Positions 1 to 7,826 of a stretch of DNA of 7,946 nucleotides are shown piece by piece. This stretch comes from Clostridia bacterium (GTDB taxonomy: Bacteria > Bacillota_A > Clostridia > Oscillospirales > Acutalibacteraceae). Below the pieces are notes generated by a model, which saw only the letters and a program-made list of their open reading frames with translations, made no database searches and was not told the DNA's origin. The translations under genes were made by a program, and so were the position numbers. The stretch covers positions 1 through 7,946 of the forward strand of contig JAFPCJ010000058.1 in NCBI GenBank assembly GCA_017423885.1. Direction: 5' to 3'. Positions within the stretch are counted from its first letter, which is position 1. Each line of letters starts with the position of its first letter.

Positions 1-2090
1 AATACATCTGCATCACTTTCAGGCTCTCCCTTCGCAAAACGCAGGGCACGGCAATGCAGAACAGTAGCCCTTTCGGCAGAATTTGATGCTGTAACGGTAT
101 AGCCTTCGTCATCCGCCGTAACACAGGTGACTACATTGCTTGAGCAACGCTTAAACTGATAGAAGCCCGACTTCGGCATACAATAATAATCTATCACAGA
201 CCAGCCGAGGGATGCAGGCCAGCAATCGTTGAACATCCAGAATACAAGTCCGTTACAAAAGCCGATATTACGGCGCAGGATTTCCAAAACGACTCTGTAC
301 CACTCAAACTGCATATATCTGTACTTGAAAAGGCGCTCTTCGCTATCAGCAGGGGCGCCTAACATTTTAAGCGCAAAAATGGTAAGATAATCAAAAACCT
401 CATGCTCAAGCCAAGGATTATTTTTGGTATGGTAGCGCAGCATATTCTGCTCGGGGTCGTCAAGGTCGGCTTCACTCATAAACCGCAAAGCACTGCTTGT
501 GCCAACAGCGCCGAAAACCGGCTCCTCGGAAATAAATCGCGCTGTAAAGCCCAAAAGGTATTCCTTATAATCCTTACAATCGGTATTATAAAAATAATTG
601 AACATACGGTCGATATAATTTGTATTATGAGTGGTTCCGCTTGTAAGAGAAGCATAGGTCTTTCCGCCAAACGGACTCGACGGCAGGAATACGCGGCTTC
701 GGTCAAGACGGTAAAGCACGGGGGCTATTGCGCCAACAGTTGCCTTTCTGCCTCGGTATTCGGGCATATCCTCGCTCGCCTCGGTGGCGTTTTCATTATC
801 GCCGTTCCAGAAAGCCAAGCATGGATGATTACGCAGATATCTTGCGGCAAACTCGGCTTCCTTTCTTTGAAGCTCTATAAACCACTCCTCGTTTTCGGGA
901 TAGGTTCCGCACGCCATAAGAAAATCCTGCATAACAAGTATTCCCGCGCGGTCACAGCACTCATAAAAATACTTGTCTTCAAATATTCCGCCGCCCCATA
1001 CGCGAAGCATGTTAAGACCCATTTTTTCTGCAAGGGAGATAAGCTTATCGTATTTTTCATGGGTTTCGGCACTCGGGAAAGGCTCGCTTGGCACCCAATT
1101 TGCGCCACAGCAAAGTATACGCTTGCCGTTAACTATAAGCTGAAAACCGCTGTATTCTTCATTGCGGTCAAAAATCTGTCCAATCTCACCTGCCTGCAGG
1201 CGTTTTGCGCGCTCATAGTATTCGCTCCCCACCTTATCGGGAAGCTGAAGTATCTTAAGTGTGCGGATGCCGAATGTCTCGGTATAAACATTCTCGTTTA
1301 CCGTAACACACAAGGTATAAAGCGGCTGCTTGCCGTAACCCAAGGGATACCACAGTTCAGGCTCGGCAATATCAAATCTGCGGACAGCCATTGGCTCCTT
1401 GCAGAAAAACTCGGCTTTATTTACGATATCACCGTCAGGTGAGATTATATCGACCGTGACGCAAGCGCCCTCAGTATAGTTGACAAACTCAAGCTCAAGA
1501 TAAAGCTGTGCGCTGTACTTATCAAGATTTTCGGTATAGATATAAGCCGAAGAAGCATGCATATCATTACCGTAGCTTATATAAACAGGACGGTATATAC
1601 CGCAGGTGACAAAGCGGTCTACCCAATCCCAACCATAGGTGCATTGAATTCGGCGGGTATGCAGACGCTCGGTAGTAAATGCACCCTCAAGCGCTTCTCT
1701 GCCTTCAACCTCTTTTACAGGAGAGCGGAAGCGCACCTCAAGCTTATTGTCACGCTCACGTAAAAGTCCGCTTACATCAAACGAATACGGAATAAACATA
1801 TCCTGCGCAGAGCCGATACATTTACCGTTCAGGTACACGTCACAATATGTATCTAAACCTTCGAAAACAATGCTTGCTTTTTCTTCGGTTTTAGCATCAA
1901 AACAGCAACTATAGGTAAAGTCCTCATTTTCTATCCAAAGATACTGCTTATTATTATCCCTATAAAACAGGTCCTTTATAATTCCTGCGGCGGCAAGATC
2001 GGTATGCACGCATCCGGGAACGCTTGCATCTATCGTCCCTATTTTTTCATTACTCAAGACCCAATTACATTCGAGAAACTGTTTTTTCAT
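1..2090 (-). CDS. GH2 beta-mannosidase-like glycoside hydrolase, C-terminus cut by window edge
   Basis: The reading frame is open from an ATG at 2090 to the left edge, giving 696 residues. Family members are usually about 820-850 residues, so roughly the last 130 are missing. The N-terminus has the beta-mannosidase signature of an early Trp followed by VPGCVHTDL, with no signal peptide, so the enzyme is probably cytoplasmic. Layout: N-terminal beta-sandwich ending near YGWDWVDR (GWDW at 153-156, a substrate-site motif of this group), an Ig-like domain, then a TIM barrel from about residue 290 with GANWVPSEPFP (329-339) and RVWGGG (363-368). WNGDNEN places the expected acid/base at Glu433, and FISEEPVFG places the expected nucleophile at Glu522. 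The 89-residue spacing suits GH2. WMFNDCWPA (618-626) is another family motif. The family removes terminal beta-D-mannose from oligosaccharides; exo-beta-glucosaminidase activity in the same clan is a less likely alternative. The only ribosome site is weak, a GGGG 10 bases upstream. It is the last gene seen in the operon. Confidence 0.88.
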   Translation of the reverse strand, partial: MKKQFLECNWVLSNEKIGTIDASVPGCVHTDLAAAGIIKDLFYRDNNKQYLWIENEDFTYSCCFDAKTEEKASIVFEGLDTYCDVYLNGKCIGSAQDMFIPYSFDVSGLLRERDNKLEVRFRSPVKEVEGREALEGAFTTERLHTRRIQCTYGWDWVDRFVTCGIYRPVYISYGNDMHASSAYIYTENLDKYSAQLYLELEFVNYTEGACVTVDIISPDGDIVNKAEFFCKEPMAVRRFDIAEPELWYPLGYGKQPLYTLCVTVNENVYTETFGIRTLKILQLPDKVGSEYYERAKRLQAGEIGQIFDRNEEYSGFQLIVNGKRILCCGANWVPSEPFPSAETHEKYDKLISLAEKMGLNMLRVWGGGIFEDKYFYECCDRAGILVMQDFLMACGTYPENEEWFIELQRKEAEFAARYLRNHPCLAFWNGDNENATEASEDMPEYRGRKATVGAIAPVLYRLDRSRVFLPSSPFGGKTYASLTSGTTHNTNYIDRMFNYFYNTDCKDYKEYLLGFTARFISEEPVFGAVGTSSALRFMSEADLDDPEQNMLRYHTKNNPWLEHEVFDYLTIFALKMLGAPADSEERLFKYRYMQFEWYRVVLEILRRNIGFCNGLVFWMFNDCWPASLGWSVIDYYCMPKSGFYQFKRCSSNVVTCVTADDEGYTVTASNSAERATVLHCRALRFAKGEPESDADV

Positions 2091-2108
2091 TAATTTCAAA
2101 CCCCAAAA

Positions 2109-4142
2109 TCACTTATCATTGTAATAGTATTTACTGAACAGATAGATCGGTACAGCCGACCAACCGTGGCAAAGGCTTCCCGCCTTTTCAAAATCATCAG
2201 CGCCGAGATCAGTCTCCCAAAAGGTCTGACAGCCGCGCTCAAGCATCATTCCCCATATTCTCTCAATTTCGGAAAGAACATAAGGCTTGTATGCTTCATC
2301 AAATGCAAGCAACGCTTCATATACATATATCGACATCGAAAGCGAGCACGGTATCAGCTCGTTTTTCTTTATGCATTCGGCAACGCTTCTGCGCTTTTCC
2401 TCAGGTGTTATGCCCGTATAGAGCATAAGTCCCTGCGTTAAGATATGCTGCGGCTGTGCTTCGGCAATGGTTCTGTAGCATCCGTTAGCTTCATCCCAGA
2501 ATACGGCATTTACAGCATCCGCCAAGCCTTCTGCCTTGGCGATATAATTCTCGGCTTCGGCTTCATGCCCTAACAATTTGCATATCTTGGCAAAGCACTT
2601 AAATGCATCGTATACAAACGCATTAAGCGGGCTATCAAAATCACCGCTATATTTCTGCTCGCCCATATCGTCAAGACCGTCACGCCATTCATAGAAGTTC
2701 CAATATTCGCTTCCCTTATAAAGCGGCACAAGACCGTTTTCGGCTATTCTCGAAGCAAAGCCCTCTACTATGCGCTCAAGCACGGGAAATACCTCTTTTG
2801 CAAGCGAAAAATCAGAGGTATATTCGGTATACTCAAGTACCTCGCGAACATAAACGGCTGTAAAGGACGGTATATCGACCGCAACCTTTCCGGGAGGGCA
2901 AAGCTCAAGCAAAGAATCTTCACGCAAAGAGCGCGCCATAAGCGAAAGCGATGCAGCAGGGAATTTATATTCCGAAAAAGCGTAATAGCCGCACAATATC
3001 TGAACGCGCCCATCCATAGCATAAAGCGACTGCTCACGCCACGGACAATCCTCATAATGCTCATGCATACAAAGCTCAAGCGTATTACAGCCCACATCGT
3101 AAATGCGCTCATGTAATTCATTTCCATAGCCTGAAGCGTTAAGCTCGAGCGGATAATGCTGTTTTCTTATTCCCGCATATTCAATCTCACCCTTGCGCGA
3201 ATAGATATGGAGACTTAAATACCGCAGTCCAAGTCTGCAAAGCGGATAAAAGAAGTGATTTTCGCCTGCATGAGCAATATAGCTAAAGCTAAAATTACGT
3301 CCGCCGACATAAGTTCTTACCCTGCCGTCATCCAAATGCTCACCAAAGCCTATGAGTACAAGCGTACCTGCGGGGAGCGTAAGCGACATATCAAGCAGAC
3401 CTGCACACTCATCGCAGTCAAACAAAAGATACGCGCCGTCACATTCCTCGGCTATATCCCATGAAAGTGCACCGTTTTTATTTGAGATAATATCGGTATG
3501 CTTTATTTCGGAATTAAGCATGCGAATTGCCTTGGGCGCTGTGCTGTCGGTATCGGAAAAAATGCCTTGAGCCACTAATTTTCCCGAGACTGTTTCTTCC
3601 GTTATAAGCTTCTTTATGGGACGCGGATACAAAGCCTTGCTCTTTTCTGCCAAGACCGAAGCTTTAAATTCACCGATATTGGCAGTTGCATCAAAGTCAA
3701 GATTAAAGCAAAGCTGAATAGTGATCTTTTCTCCAAGTCCTCTGACTCTCGCATCGTGCGCTGAAAGACAATCGGTATCGCTTACCGCAAGGCAGTTGTC
3801 GTTGTTATCAAAAATCGAAAAAATAACGCCCGGAATAAGCTTTTTTCGGGTGGAAAAATCATCACCGCAAACATAATGCCAAATGGAAAGCTCGTTTTCT
3901 CCATCCTTTATAAATGCAGAAATATCAAGGGTATCATATACCTGATAATCCTCATAGCCATCGTACTGACCGCCGTCAACATACTCGCCGTTTATGTATA
4001 CTGCATATTGAGTATGCGCGCTTATATAAAGCCTCGCGCCCTCGCTTTTTGAGGCAACAAAGCTTTTTTTATACCAAAAGGCTTTATCAATTATGTCGCC
4101 CTCAAAATCGCACATTATCCATTTAGCATTTTCAAAAACCAT
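2109..4142 (-). CDS. GH78-type alpha-L-rhamnosidase-like glycoside hydrolase
   Basis: A 677-residue protein without a signal peptide, probably cytoplasmic. Residues 1 to about 100 look like a jelly-roll sugar-binding or accessory domain (LYISAHTQYAVYINGEYVDGG). A second beta-rich region follows to about 330, then an (alpha/alpha)6 barrel to the end. The key motif is EDCPWREQSLYAMDGR (364-379): Asp365, Glu370 and Asp377 have the spacing of the conserved acidic residues in characterised GH78 enzymes, where the Glu is the general acid. Near the C-terminus TFWETD supplies Glu643, the expected general base, followed by SLCHGWSAVPIYLF, also typical of the family. GH78 enzymes invert at non-reducing alpha-L-rhamnosyl ends. 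At 677 residues the protein is shorter than the common 900-1000, and it lacks the usual C-terminal beta-domain after the SLCHGWSA motif. The ATG at 4142 has AAGGAG 7 bases upstream. The fold and family are well supported; rhamnose as the true substrate is inferred. Confidence 0.87.
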   Translation of the reverse strand: MVFENAKWIMCDFEGDIIDKAFWYKKSFVASKSEGARLYISAHTQYAVYINGEYVDGGQYDGYEDYQVYDTLDISAFIKDGENELSIWHYVCGDDFSTRKKLIPGVIFSIFDNNDNCLAVSDTDCLSAHDARVRGLGEKITIQLCFNLDFDATANIGEFKASVLAEKSKALYPRPIKKLITEETVSGKLVAQGIFSDTDSTAPKAIRMLNSEIKHTDIISNKNGALSWDIAEECDGAYLLFDCDECAGLLDMSLTLPAGTLVLIGFGEHLDDGRVRTYVGGRNFSFSYIAHAGENHFFYPLCRLGLRYLSLHIYSRKGEIEYAGIRKQHYPLELNASGYGNELHERIYDVGCNTLELCMHEHYEDCPWREQSLYAMDGRVQILCGYYAFSEYKFPAASLSLMARSLREDSLLELCPPGKVAVDIPSFTAVYVREVLEYTEYTSDFSLAKEVFPVLERIVEGFASRIAENGLVPLYKGSEYWNFYEWRDGLDDMGEQKYSGDFDSPLNAFVYDAFKCFAKICKLLGHEAEAENYIAKAEGLADAVNAVFWDEANGCYRTIAEAQPQHILTQGLMLYTGITPEEKRRSVAECIKKNELIPCSLSMSIYVYEALLAFDEAYKPYVLSEIERIWGMMLERGCQTFWETDLGADDFEKAGSLCHGWSAVPIYLFSKYYYNDK

Positions 4143-4149
4143 GTTTTTT

Positions 4150-4156
4150 CTCCTTA
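4150..4156 (-). promoter_or_regulatory. ribosome binding site fused to stop codon (TAAGGAG) before the GH78 gene
   Basis: On the minus strand TAAGGAG includes the TAA stop of beta-helix copy 2 and a strong Shine-Dalgarno sequence, 7 bases before the ATG of the GH78 gene. A ribosome ending one gene sits on the start site of the next, which suggests translational coupling. Confidence 0.8.
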
Positions 4157-5719
4157 ACCGATGTTAGCATCCTTATAGTAAAAAGCACCTATGTACAAAT
4201 GTCCCGTAGTACGAATACCGTTATAATCATACTCTGCACACTGCTCATAATACTTTCCGAGACGAAGCATCGGAGAATTCCAGCAGGGAATAAAGCGCTT
4301 TACATCAAGTCTTGTTCCTGCGGTTTTCCATTCCCCTTGAAGCACCGGATTTACATTATAAAGATTGCGGTCGGTAATATTTTCCTTTTCGGGAAGCGCC
4401 GGCATATTATGCCATACATTGTCCGAAAAAGTGAACTCACCGTTATACTCAAAGAAATTCCAATTATCGTCATTTTTTGAAAAGAATATATTATTTGCAA
4501 CCGTAGCATCGCGCACAACGCCCGTAGTACCGTAATCCGAGACCTGTAAAAGCTTAAAGCGGTTTTCCCTCTCGGTATATACGGTATTATTGAGGATATA
4601 CACGTCCTTCATGGCACCTGTAAAATTCAGTATTGCCGTATCAGTCTTTGTAGCATCGTTTATGCTCAAATTATTACGGACAATATTGTTGCAATGAGAA
4701 TTTGCATCAGGACAGGTAATGTTGCAAATGAGCATAAAGCCGCCTGCGTTATCGTGGCTGTAATTATACTGCACTATAGTATTTCTGCTGCAGTTATCTA
4801 TATCGAAGCCTTCACCGTCTCCGCCGAATTCAAGTCCTGTATACGCCACCTCGTTATACTGAATAAGCGCACCGTCACAGCACATAGACCAAAGTCCTGC
4901 GTTGCAGTTACCGATACGCGAACGGCAGTTAGCATAATATACCTTGTTATGCTCTATAATAAGTCCCTCGCAACCGATGCCTATAATACCGTCACCGTAT
5001 GCATGGTCAACGATATTATGACCGATATACGCATTTTTGTGAGGATACCAAGGGTCAAACATACCGTCAGCCTTATTGGTAGCCCAAGGGAATGAATTTT
5101 TAAAACGGTTAAACCACTGACCGCCAAGCCATATACCGGTTCGGTTTACGTTGACAACGGTATTATGCTCTATGCGAAGTCCCTCATACCATGTAGGTGC
5201 CTCGCGGTTGGTCTCGACCGAAATTCCTGCCGCCTTATGGTCCCAGGATGCAGACGGACGGTAGGTATGACCTAGAAAAATATTTATATCATTTTTTTCT
5301 ACGGGGTTATCCGTCCAGACATCGTGAACATAGCAATCCGCCACAGTAACGCCGCGCGTAGCACCGTGCAGCATACTTACAAGCGCAATTCCGTATTTTC
5401 CCTTGGGGTTTGAAACCTCAAGACCGCGAACGGTTACATACTCGCCCGTAACGCGGACGGCATACTCCGATTCCTCGCCGTTTATAGCAGGCTTTTTGTT
5501 CTCACGACCGTAAAATGCTATCTCTATCGGAGCATACTGCTCGCCGCTGTCGGTTATATCAAGATGTCCTGAAAAGACACATCCCGCTTTTAAAAGCACC
5601 CTATCCCCTGCGTGGAGCTTAAGTTGATTTACACGCTCAAGGCTTTTAAATGCCTGCAAAGCATCAAGACCGCTGTTTTCATCGTTTCCGTTTAATGAAT
5701 CAACAAAATATACAGACAT
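4154..5719 (-). CDS. right-handed parallel beta-helix protein (copy 2), possible polysaccharide-active enzyme
   Basis: I prefer the ATG at 5719 (521 residues). The frame also opens at a GTG at 5737, but AGGAG at 5729-5733 sits 9 bases before the ATG and would lie inside the longer form. The first residues, MSVYFVDS, align with MATYFFDS of the paralog at 6280-7818. The protein starts with a YFVDS...G..AF..L pattern and an AGDRVLLKAG segment typical of pectate-lyase-like beta-helix enzymes. Repeated short strands follow with N-x-(V/I) turns (HNTVVN, HNIVDH, HNKVYY, YNEVAY, YNYSHD, NNIVRN, NNTVYT). The strongest conserved motif is FGGDGEGFDID at residues 298-308, followed by YSHDNAGGF. There is no signal peptide, and about a dozen cysteines fit a cytoplasmic protein. 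The fold is clear. The activity could be a lyase, glycoside hydrolase or uronate epimerase and cannot be decided here. Context with GH78, GH2 and an ABC permease points to oligosaccharide breakdown. Confidence 0.85.
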   Translation of the reverse strand: MSVYFVDSLNGNDENSGLDALQAFKSLERVNQLKLHAGDRVLLKAGCVFSGHLDITDSGEQYAPIEIAFYGRENKKPAINGEESEYAVRVTGEYVTVRGLEVSNPKGKYGIALVSMLHGATRGVTVADCYVHDVWTDNPVEKNDINIFLGHTYRPSASWDHKAAGISVETNREAPTWYEGLRIEHNTVVNVNRTGIWLGGQWFNRFKNSFPWATNKADGMFDPWYPHKNAYIGHNIVDHAYGDGIIGIGCEGLIIEHNKVYYANCRSRIGNCNAGLWSMCCDGALIQYNEVAYTGLEFGGDGEGFDIDNCSRNTIVQYNYSHDNAGGFMLICNITCPDANSHCNNIVRNNLSINDATKTDTAILNFTGAMKDVYILNNTVYTERENRFKLLQVSDYGTTGVVRDATVANNIFFSKNDDNWNFFEYNGEFTFSDNVWHNMPALPEKENITDRNLYNVNPVLQGEWKTAGTRLDVKRFIPCWNSPMLRLGKYYEQCAEYDYNGIRTTGHLYIGAFYYKDANIG

Positions 5720-5728
5720 AGACTTATT

Positions 5729-5733
5729 CTCCT
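5729..5733 (-). promoter_or_regulatory. ribosome binding site (AGGAG) deciding the start of beta-helix copy 2
   Basis: AGGAG on the minus strand lies 9 bases before the ATG at 5719. It falls inside the longer frame that would begin at GTG 5737, so it favours the shorter start, which also matches the N-terminus of the paralog. Confidence 0.75.
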
Positions 5734-5737
5734 GCAC

Positions 5738-6274
5738 TTACTGAAGCTCAACCAAGCGCTCTACATACGGCTCATCGGTATTGATCATACGAATACGAGT
5801 CTTTTTATGGCGCTTTGCCGTCTCGCGGGCAAGATAGCGTCTGCCCTCGTTGCTTACATCATCAATGTAAAGGATATCGAACTGCTCAAGTTCCTCGCAG
5901 ACCCTTGCGATTGCGCGAGGATAAACAAGCTCGTCTACAGTAAGGTTAGTATGTTGGGCAAACTCATGAGCCCCTACTACTACATCGCCTATGCGCTTTT
6001 CAAGCACGGTTATACTCAATACACCTATAAGGCATCCGCTCTTGCGGTTGCGCTCGCGAGCCGCCTCATCGTGAAGAATAAAGCGCTTATCTGCATCGGT
6101 GTCAGGGACTCGAAGCACATAGTCCGCATTGCCGTCGTATTCATTTTCGCACACTGCCACACTTCCCGAAGCAGAAAGGAATTTTTCAAGTGACTTTACT
6201 ATATCGGCATCCTTGTTAACGCCGAGAACGGTTATTTCGCCCTTTTCAAAGGTCATATTATCAAAATAATTCAT
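5738..6274 (-). CDS. unrecognised small protein between two beta-helix genes
   Basis: I do not recognise this 178-residue protein. I chose the ATG at 6274 because GGTGA, complementary to the 16S rRNA tail, lies 5 bases upstream. A GTG at 6283 would add three residues and create a 4-base GTGA overlap with the preceding stop codon. The N-terminus reads EITVLGVNKDADIV, a strand-helix opening. The C-terminal half contains FDILYIDDV, then a basic helix (RRYLARETAKRHKKTR), then a strand (IRMINT). This strand-helix-strand order suggests a small alpha/beta fold. There is no signal peptide, membrane segment, P-loop or recognisable catalytic motif. The protein is rich in charged residues, with many Asp/Glu and Arg/Lys. 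It lies between two paralogous beta-helix genes and is coupled to both, so a role as a partner, regulator or accessory enzyme of that pair is plausible but unproven. Its coding reality is well supported by operon fit and an uninterrupted frame; its function is unknown. Confidence 0.75.
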   Translation of the reverse strand: MNYFDNMTFEKGEITVLGVNKDADIVKSLEKFLSASGSVAVCENEYDGNADYVLRVPDTDADKRFILHDEAARERNRKSGCLIGVLSITVLEKRIGDVVVGAHEFAQHTNLTVDELVYPRAIARVCEELEQFDILYIDDVSNEGRRYLARETAKRHKKTRIRMINTDEPYVERLVELQ

Positions 6275-6279
6275 TACTC

Positions 6280-6284
6280 TCACC
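6280..6284 (-). promoter_or_regulatory. GGTGA ribosome site overlapping the stop codon of beta-helix copy 1
   Basis: GGTGA on the minus strand is complementary to the UCACC of the 16S rRNA tail and is 5 bases from the ATG at 6274. Its last three bases are the TGA stop of the upstream gene. It supports the ATG over the GTG at 6283, but it is weaker than the AGGAG sites elsewhere in the operon, so the start remains open. Confidence 0.5.
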
Positions 6285-7818
6285 CCAAATTCAAGTCCTT
6301 AAGGAAAAATGCGCCAATATAATTGCGTCCGCTTACATCTATACCCGACATATCCTTCGGCGCACATTGCTCAAAATGCTTTCCGTTTCGTAAAAGCGGA
6401 GAAAACCACGTAGGTCTGAATACCGCCGCCTCTACCCTTGTAAGCGGAATGTTTTCTTCGAAAAACAGCACGGGATTTTCGGCATAAATATTCTTATCGG
6501 TAATATTATCTCGCTCAGGCAGCTTATGCATATTCCAGCAAATATTATGGTCAAAGGTAAGCTTGCCTGCCGCCTCAATATTATTGAAGTTATTATCATG
6601 CTCTGCGCAGAATAGGTTATTGGCAAAAAGCAGATCGCGCGCAGGACCTATCTCCATATAATCGCATATCTGCAACAGTCTGTAGCGATGCTTATGGGTG
6701 GTATAAACCGTATTGTTTATAAAATAAATATCACGCATGGGACCTGAAATATTAAACAAAGCATCATCCTTGCGGGTAGCATCGTTAACACTCAGATTAT
6801 TACGTACTATATTATTATAAAGCGAGTCCTTGTTGTTACAGCCGTTACAAACAAGTATAAAGCCGCCTGCATTATCGTGACTGTAATTATATTGGAAAAT
6901 ATTATTGATATTGCACTGGTCGATATCAAAGGCTTCGCCGTCTCCGCCGAAATCTCTGCCTGTATATGCCACCTCGTTATACTGTACAAGTGCTCCTGTA
7001 CAGTTCATGGTCCAGAGTGCAACATTGCTGTTACCGTTGCGCGACATACAGTTAGCATGGAAAACTCGGTTATGCTCCATAAGAAGGTTAACACAGCCTA
7101 CCGCCACGATACCGTCACCGTGAGCATGGTCGACAAGGTTATGGGCTATATATATATCCTTATGCGGATACCAAGGGTCATCCATACCGTCTGCTCGGTT
7201 TGCCATCCATTTAAGGGTGTTTTTAAAGCGGTTATTCCATTGTCCGCCGAGCCAGATTCCCGTTCTGTTTATATTTTCAACGGTATTATGCTCAATACGA
7301 AGCTCCTCGTACCACGTAGGCTCCTCGCGGTTAGTCTCAATACTTATTCCGCCTGCCTCATGCGGCCAACTGTTCGGGCGCAGCTCACGCGGACCAAGAT
7401 CGTTTATCGTCCAAACATCATGGATATAGCAATCCCTTACGGTAACTCCGCGTGTGGCTCCGTGCAAAGCACTTTTAAGCACAATGCCGTTTCTGCCCTT
7501 TTTATTGGATACTTCAATACCCGAAAGGGTTACATACTCACCTGTTATGAGAACAGAATACGGAGAGTTATCGTCAGTATGTATGGCAGGACGCTTCATG
7601 CCGTCTCCATAAAAGGAGATCTCGATACGGTCATACTCGCTACCATTTCCGTTTACCGTCAAATGATCGCAGAACACACAGTCGTTCTTGAGCAGTACCT
7701 TATCTCCTGCCGAAAGTGTCAGCTTCTCAAGCACCGAAAGATCTTTAAAGGGGTGCTCGGGGGTAAGACCGTCAAAGCCGTTATCACCTAGTATTGAATC
7801 AAAAAAGTAAGTAGCCAT
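6280..7818 (-). CDS. right-handed parallel beta-helix protein (copy 1), possible polysaccharide-active enzyme
   Basis: A 512-residue protein starting at the ATG at 7818, with AGGAG 8 bases upstream. There is no signal peptide. The N-terminal cap region (YFFDSILGDNGFDGLTPEHPF) resembles the opening of many secreted and cytosolic beta-helix enzymes. From about residue 95 to 415 it shows successive beta-helix coils with Asn ladders (HNTVEN, HNLVDH, HNRVFH, YNEVAY, YNYSHD, NNIVRN, NNTVYT). Candidate active-site features shared with the paralog are ETNREEPTWY (161-170), GIWLGGQW (187-194), DPWYPHK (214-220), HAHGDGI (231-237), FGGDGEAFDID (290-300) and YSHDNAGGF (312-320). By eye, a 169-residue core starting at residue 157 is about 72% identical to the paralog; the C-terminal part is lower but still co-linear, ending in YIGAFFLKDLNLG. 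It directly follows the permease gene, so it may handle the imported sugar first. It could be a lyase, hydrolase or epimerase; the family is not assigned. Confidence 0.85.
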   Translation of the reverse strand: MATYFFDSILGDNGFDGLTPEHPFKDLSVLEKLTLSAGDKVLLKNDCVFCDHLTVNGNGSEYDRIEISFYGDGMKRPAIHTDDNSPYSVLITGEYVTLSGIEVSNKKGRNGIVLKSALHGATRGVTVRDCYIHDVWTINDLGPRELRPNSWPHEAGGISIETNREEPTWYEELRIEHNTVENINRTGIWLGGQWNNRFKNTLKWMANRADGMDDPWYPHKDIYIAHNLVDHAHGDGIVAVGCVNLLMEHNRVFHANCMSRNGNSNVALWTMNCTGALVQYNEVAYTGRDFGGDGEAFDIDQCNINNIFQYNYSHDNAGGFILVCNGCNNKDSLYNNIVRNNLSVNDATRKDDALFNISGPMRDIYFINNTVYTTHKHRYRLLQICDYMEIGPARDLLFANNLFCAEHDNNFNNIEAAGKLTFDHNICWNMHKLPERDNITDKNIYAENPVLFFEENIPLTRVEAAVFRPTWFSPLLRNGKHFEQCAPKDMSGIDVSGRNYIGAFFLKDLNLG

Positions 7819-7826
7819 TTTTTACG

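Noticed and set aside
402..1442. A 346-codon open frame on the plus strand inside the GH2 gene
   Set aside because: It is in exact codon-for-codon antisense register with the GH2 frame. It stays open because the GH2 gene rarely uses TTA, CTA and TCA codons. Its translation has no recognisable domain, while the minus frame carries all GH2 motifs.
2091..2108. Possible promoter or terminator between the GH78 and GH2 genes
   Set aside because: The gap is only 18 bases and contains no inverted repeat with a T-run and no -35/-10 pair. It is better read as an ordinary intra-operon spacer.
5720..5737. GTG start at 5737 extending beta-helix copy 2 by six residues
   Set aside because: The AGGAG site lies inside the extension and is well spaced for the ATG at 5719, and the paralog aligns from that ATG.
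5807..6193. A 128-codon plus-strand frame over the unknown small gene
   Set aside because: It is again in antisense register with the minus frame. The minus frame fits the operon spacing and has a ribosome site, whereas the plus frame has no neighbours on its strand.
6877..7791. A 304-codon open frame on the plus strand inside beta-helix copy 1
   Set aside because: It has the same antisense register as the real gene, and a comparable shadow (4694-5095) occurs in beta-helix copy 2. The shadow arises from shared codon bias and homology; the beta-helix repeats are clear on the minus strand.
4154..7818. Mobile-element duplication as the origin of the two beta-helix copies
   Set aside because: No transposase, terminal inverted repeats or target duplications are seen. 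The copies differ throughout, which fits an old tandem duplication.
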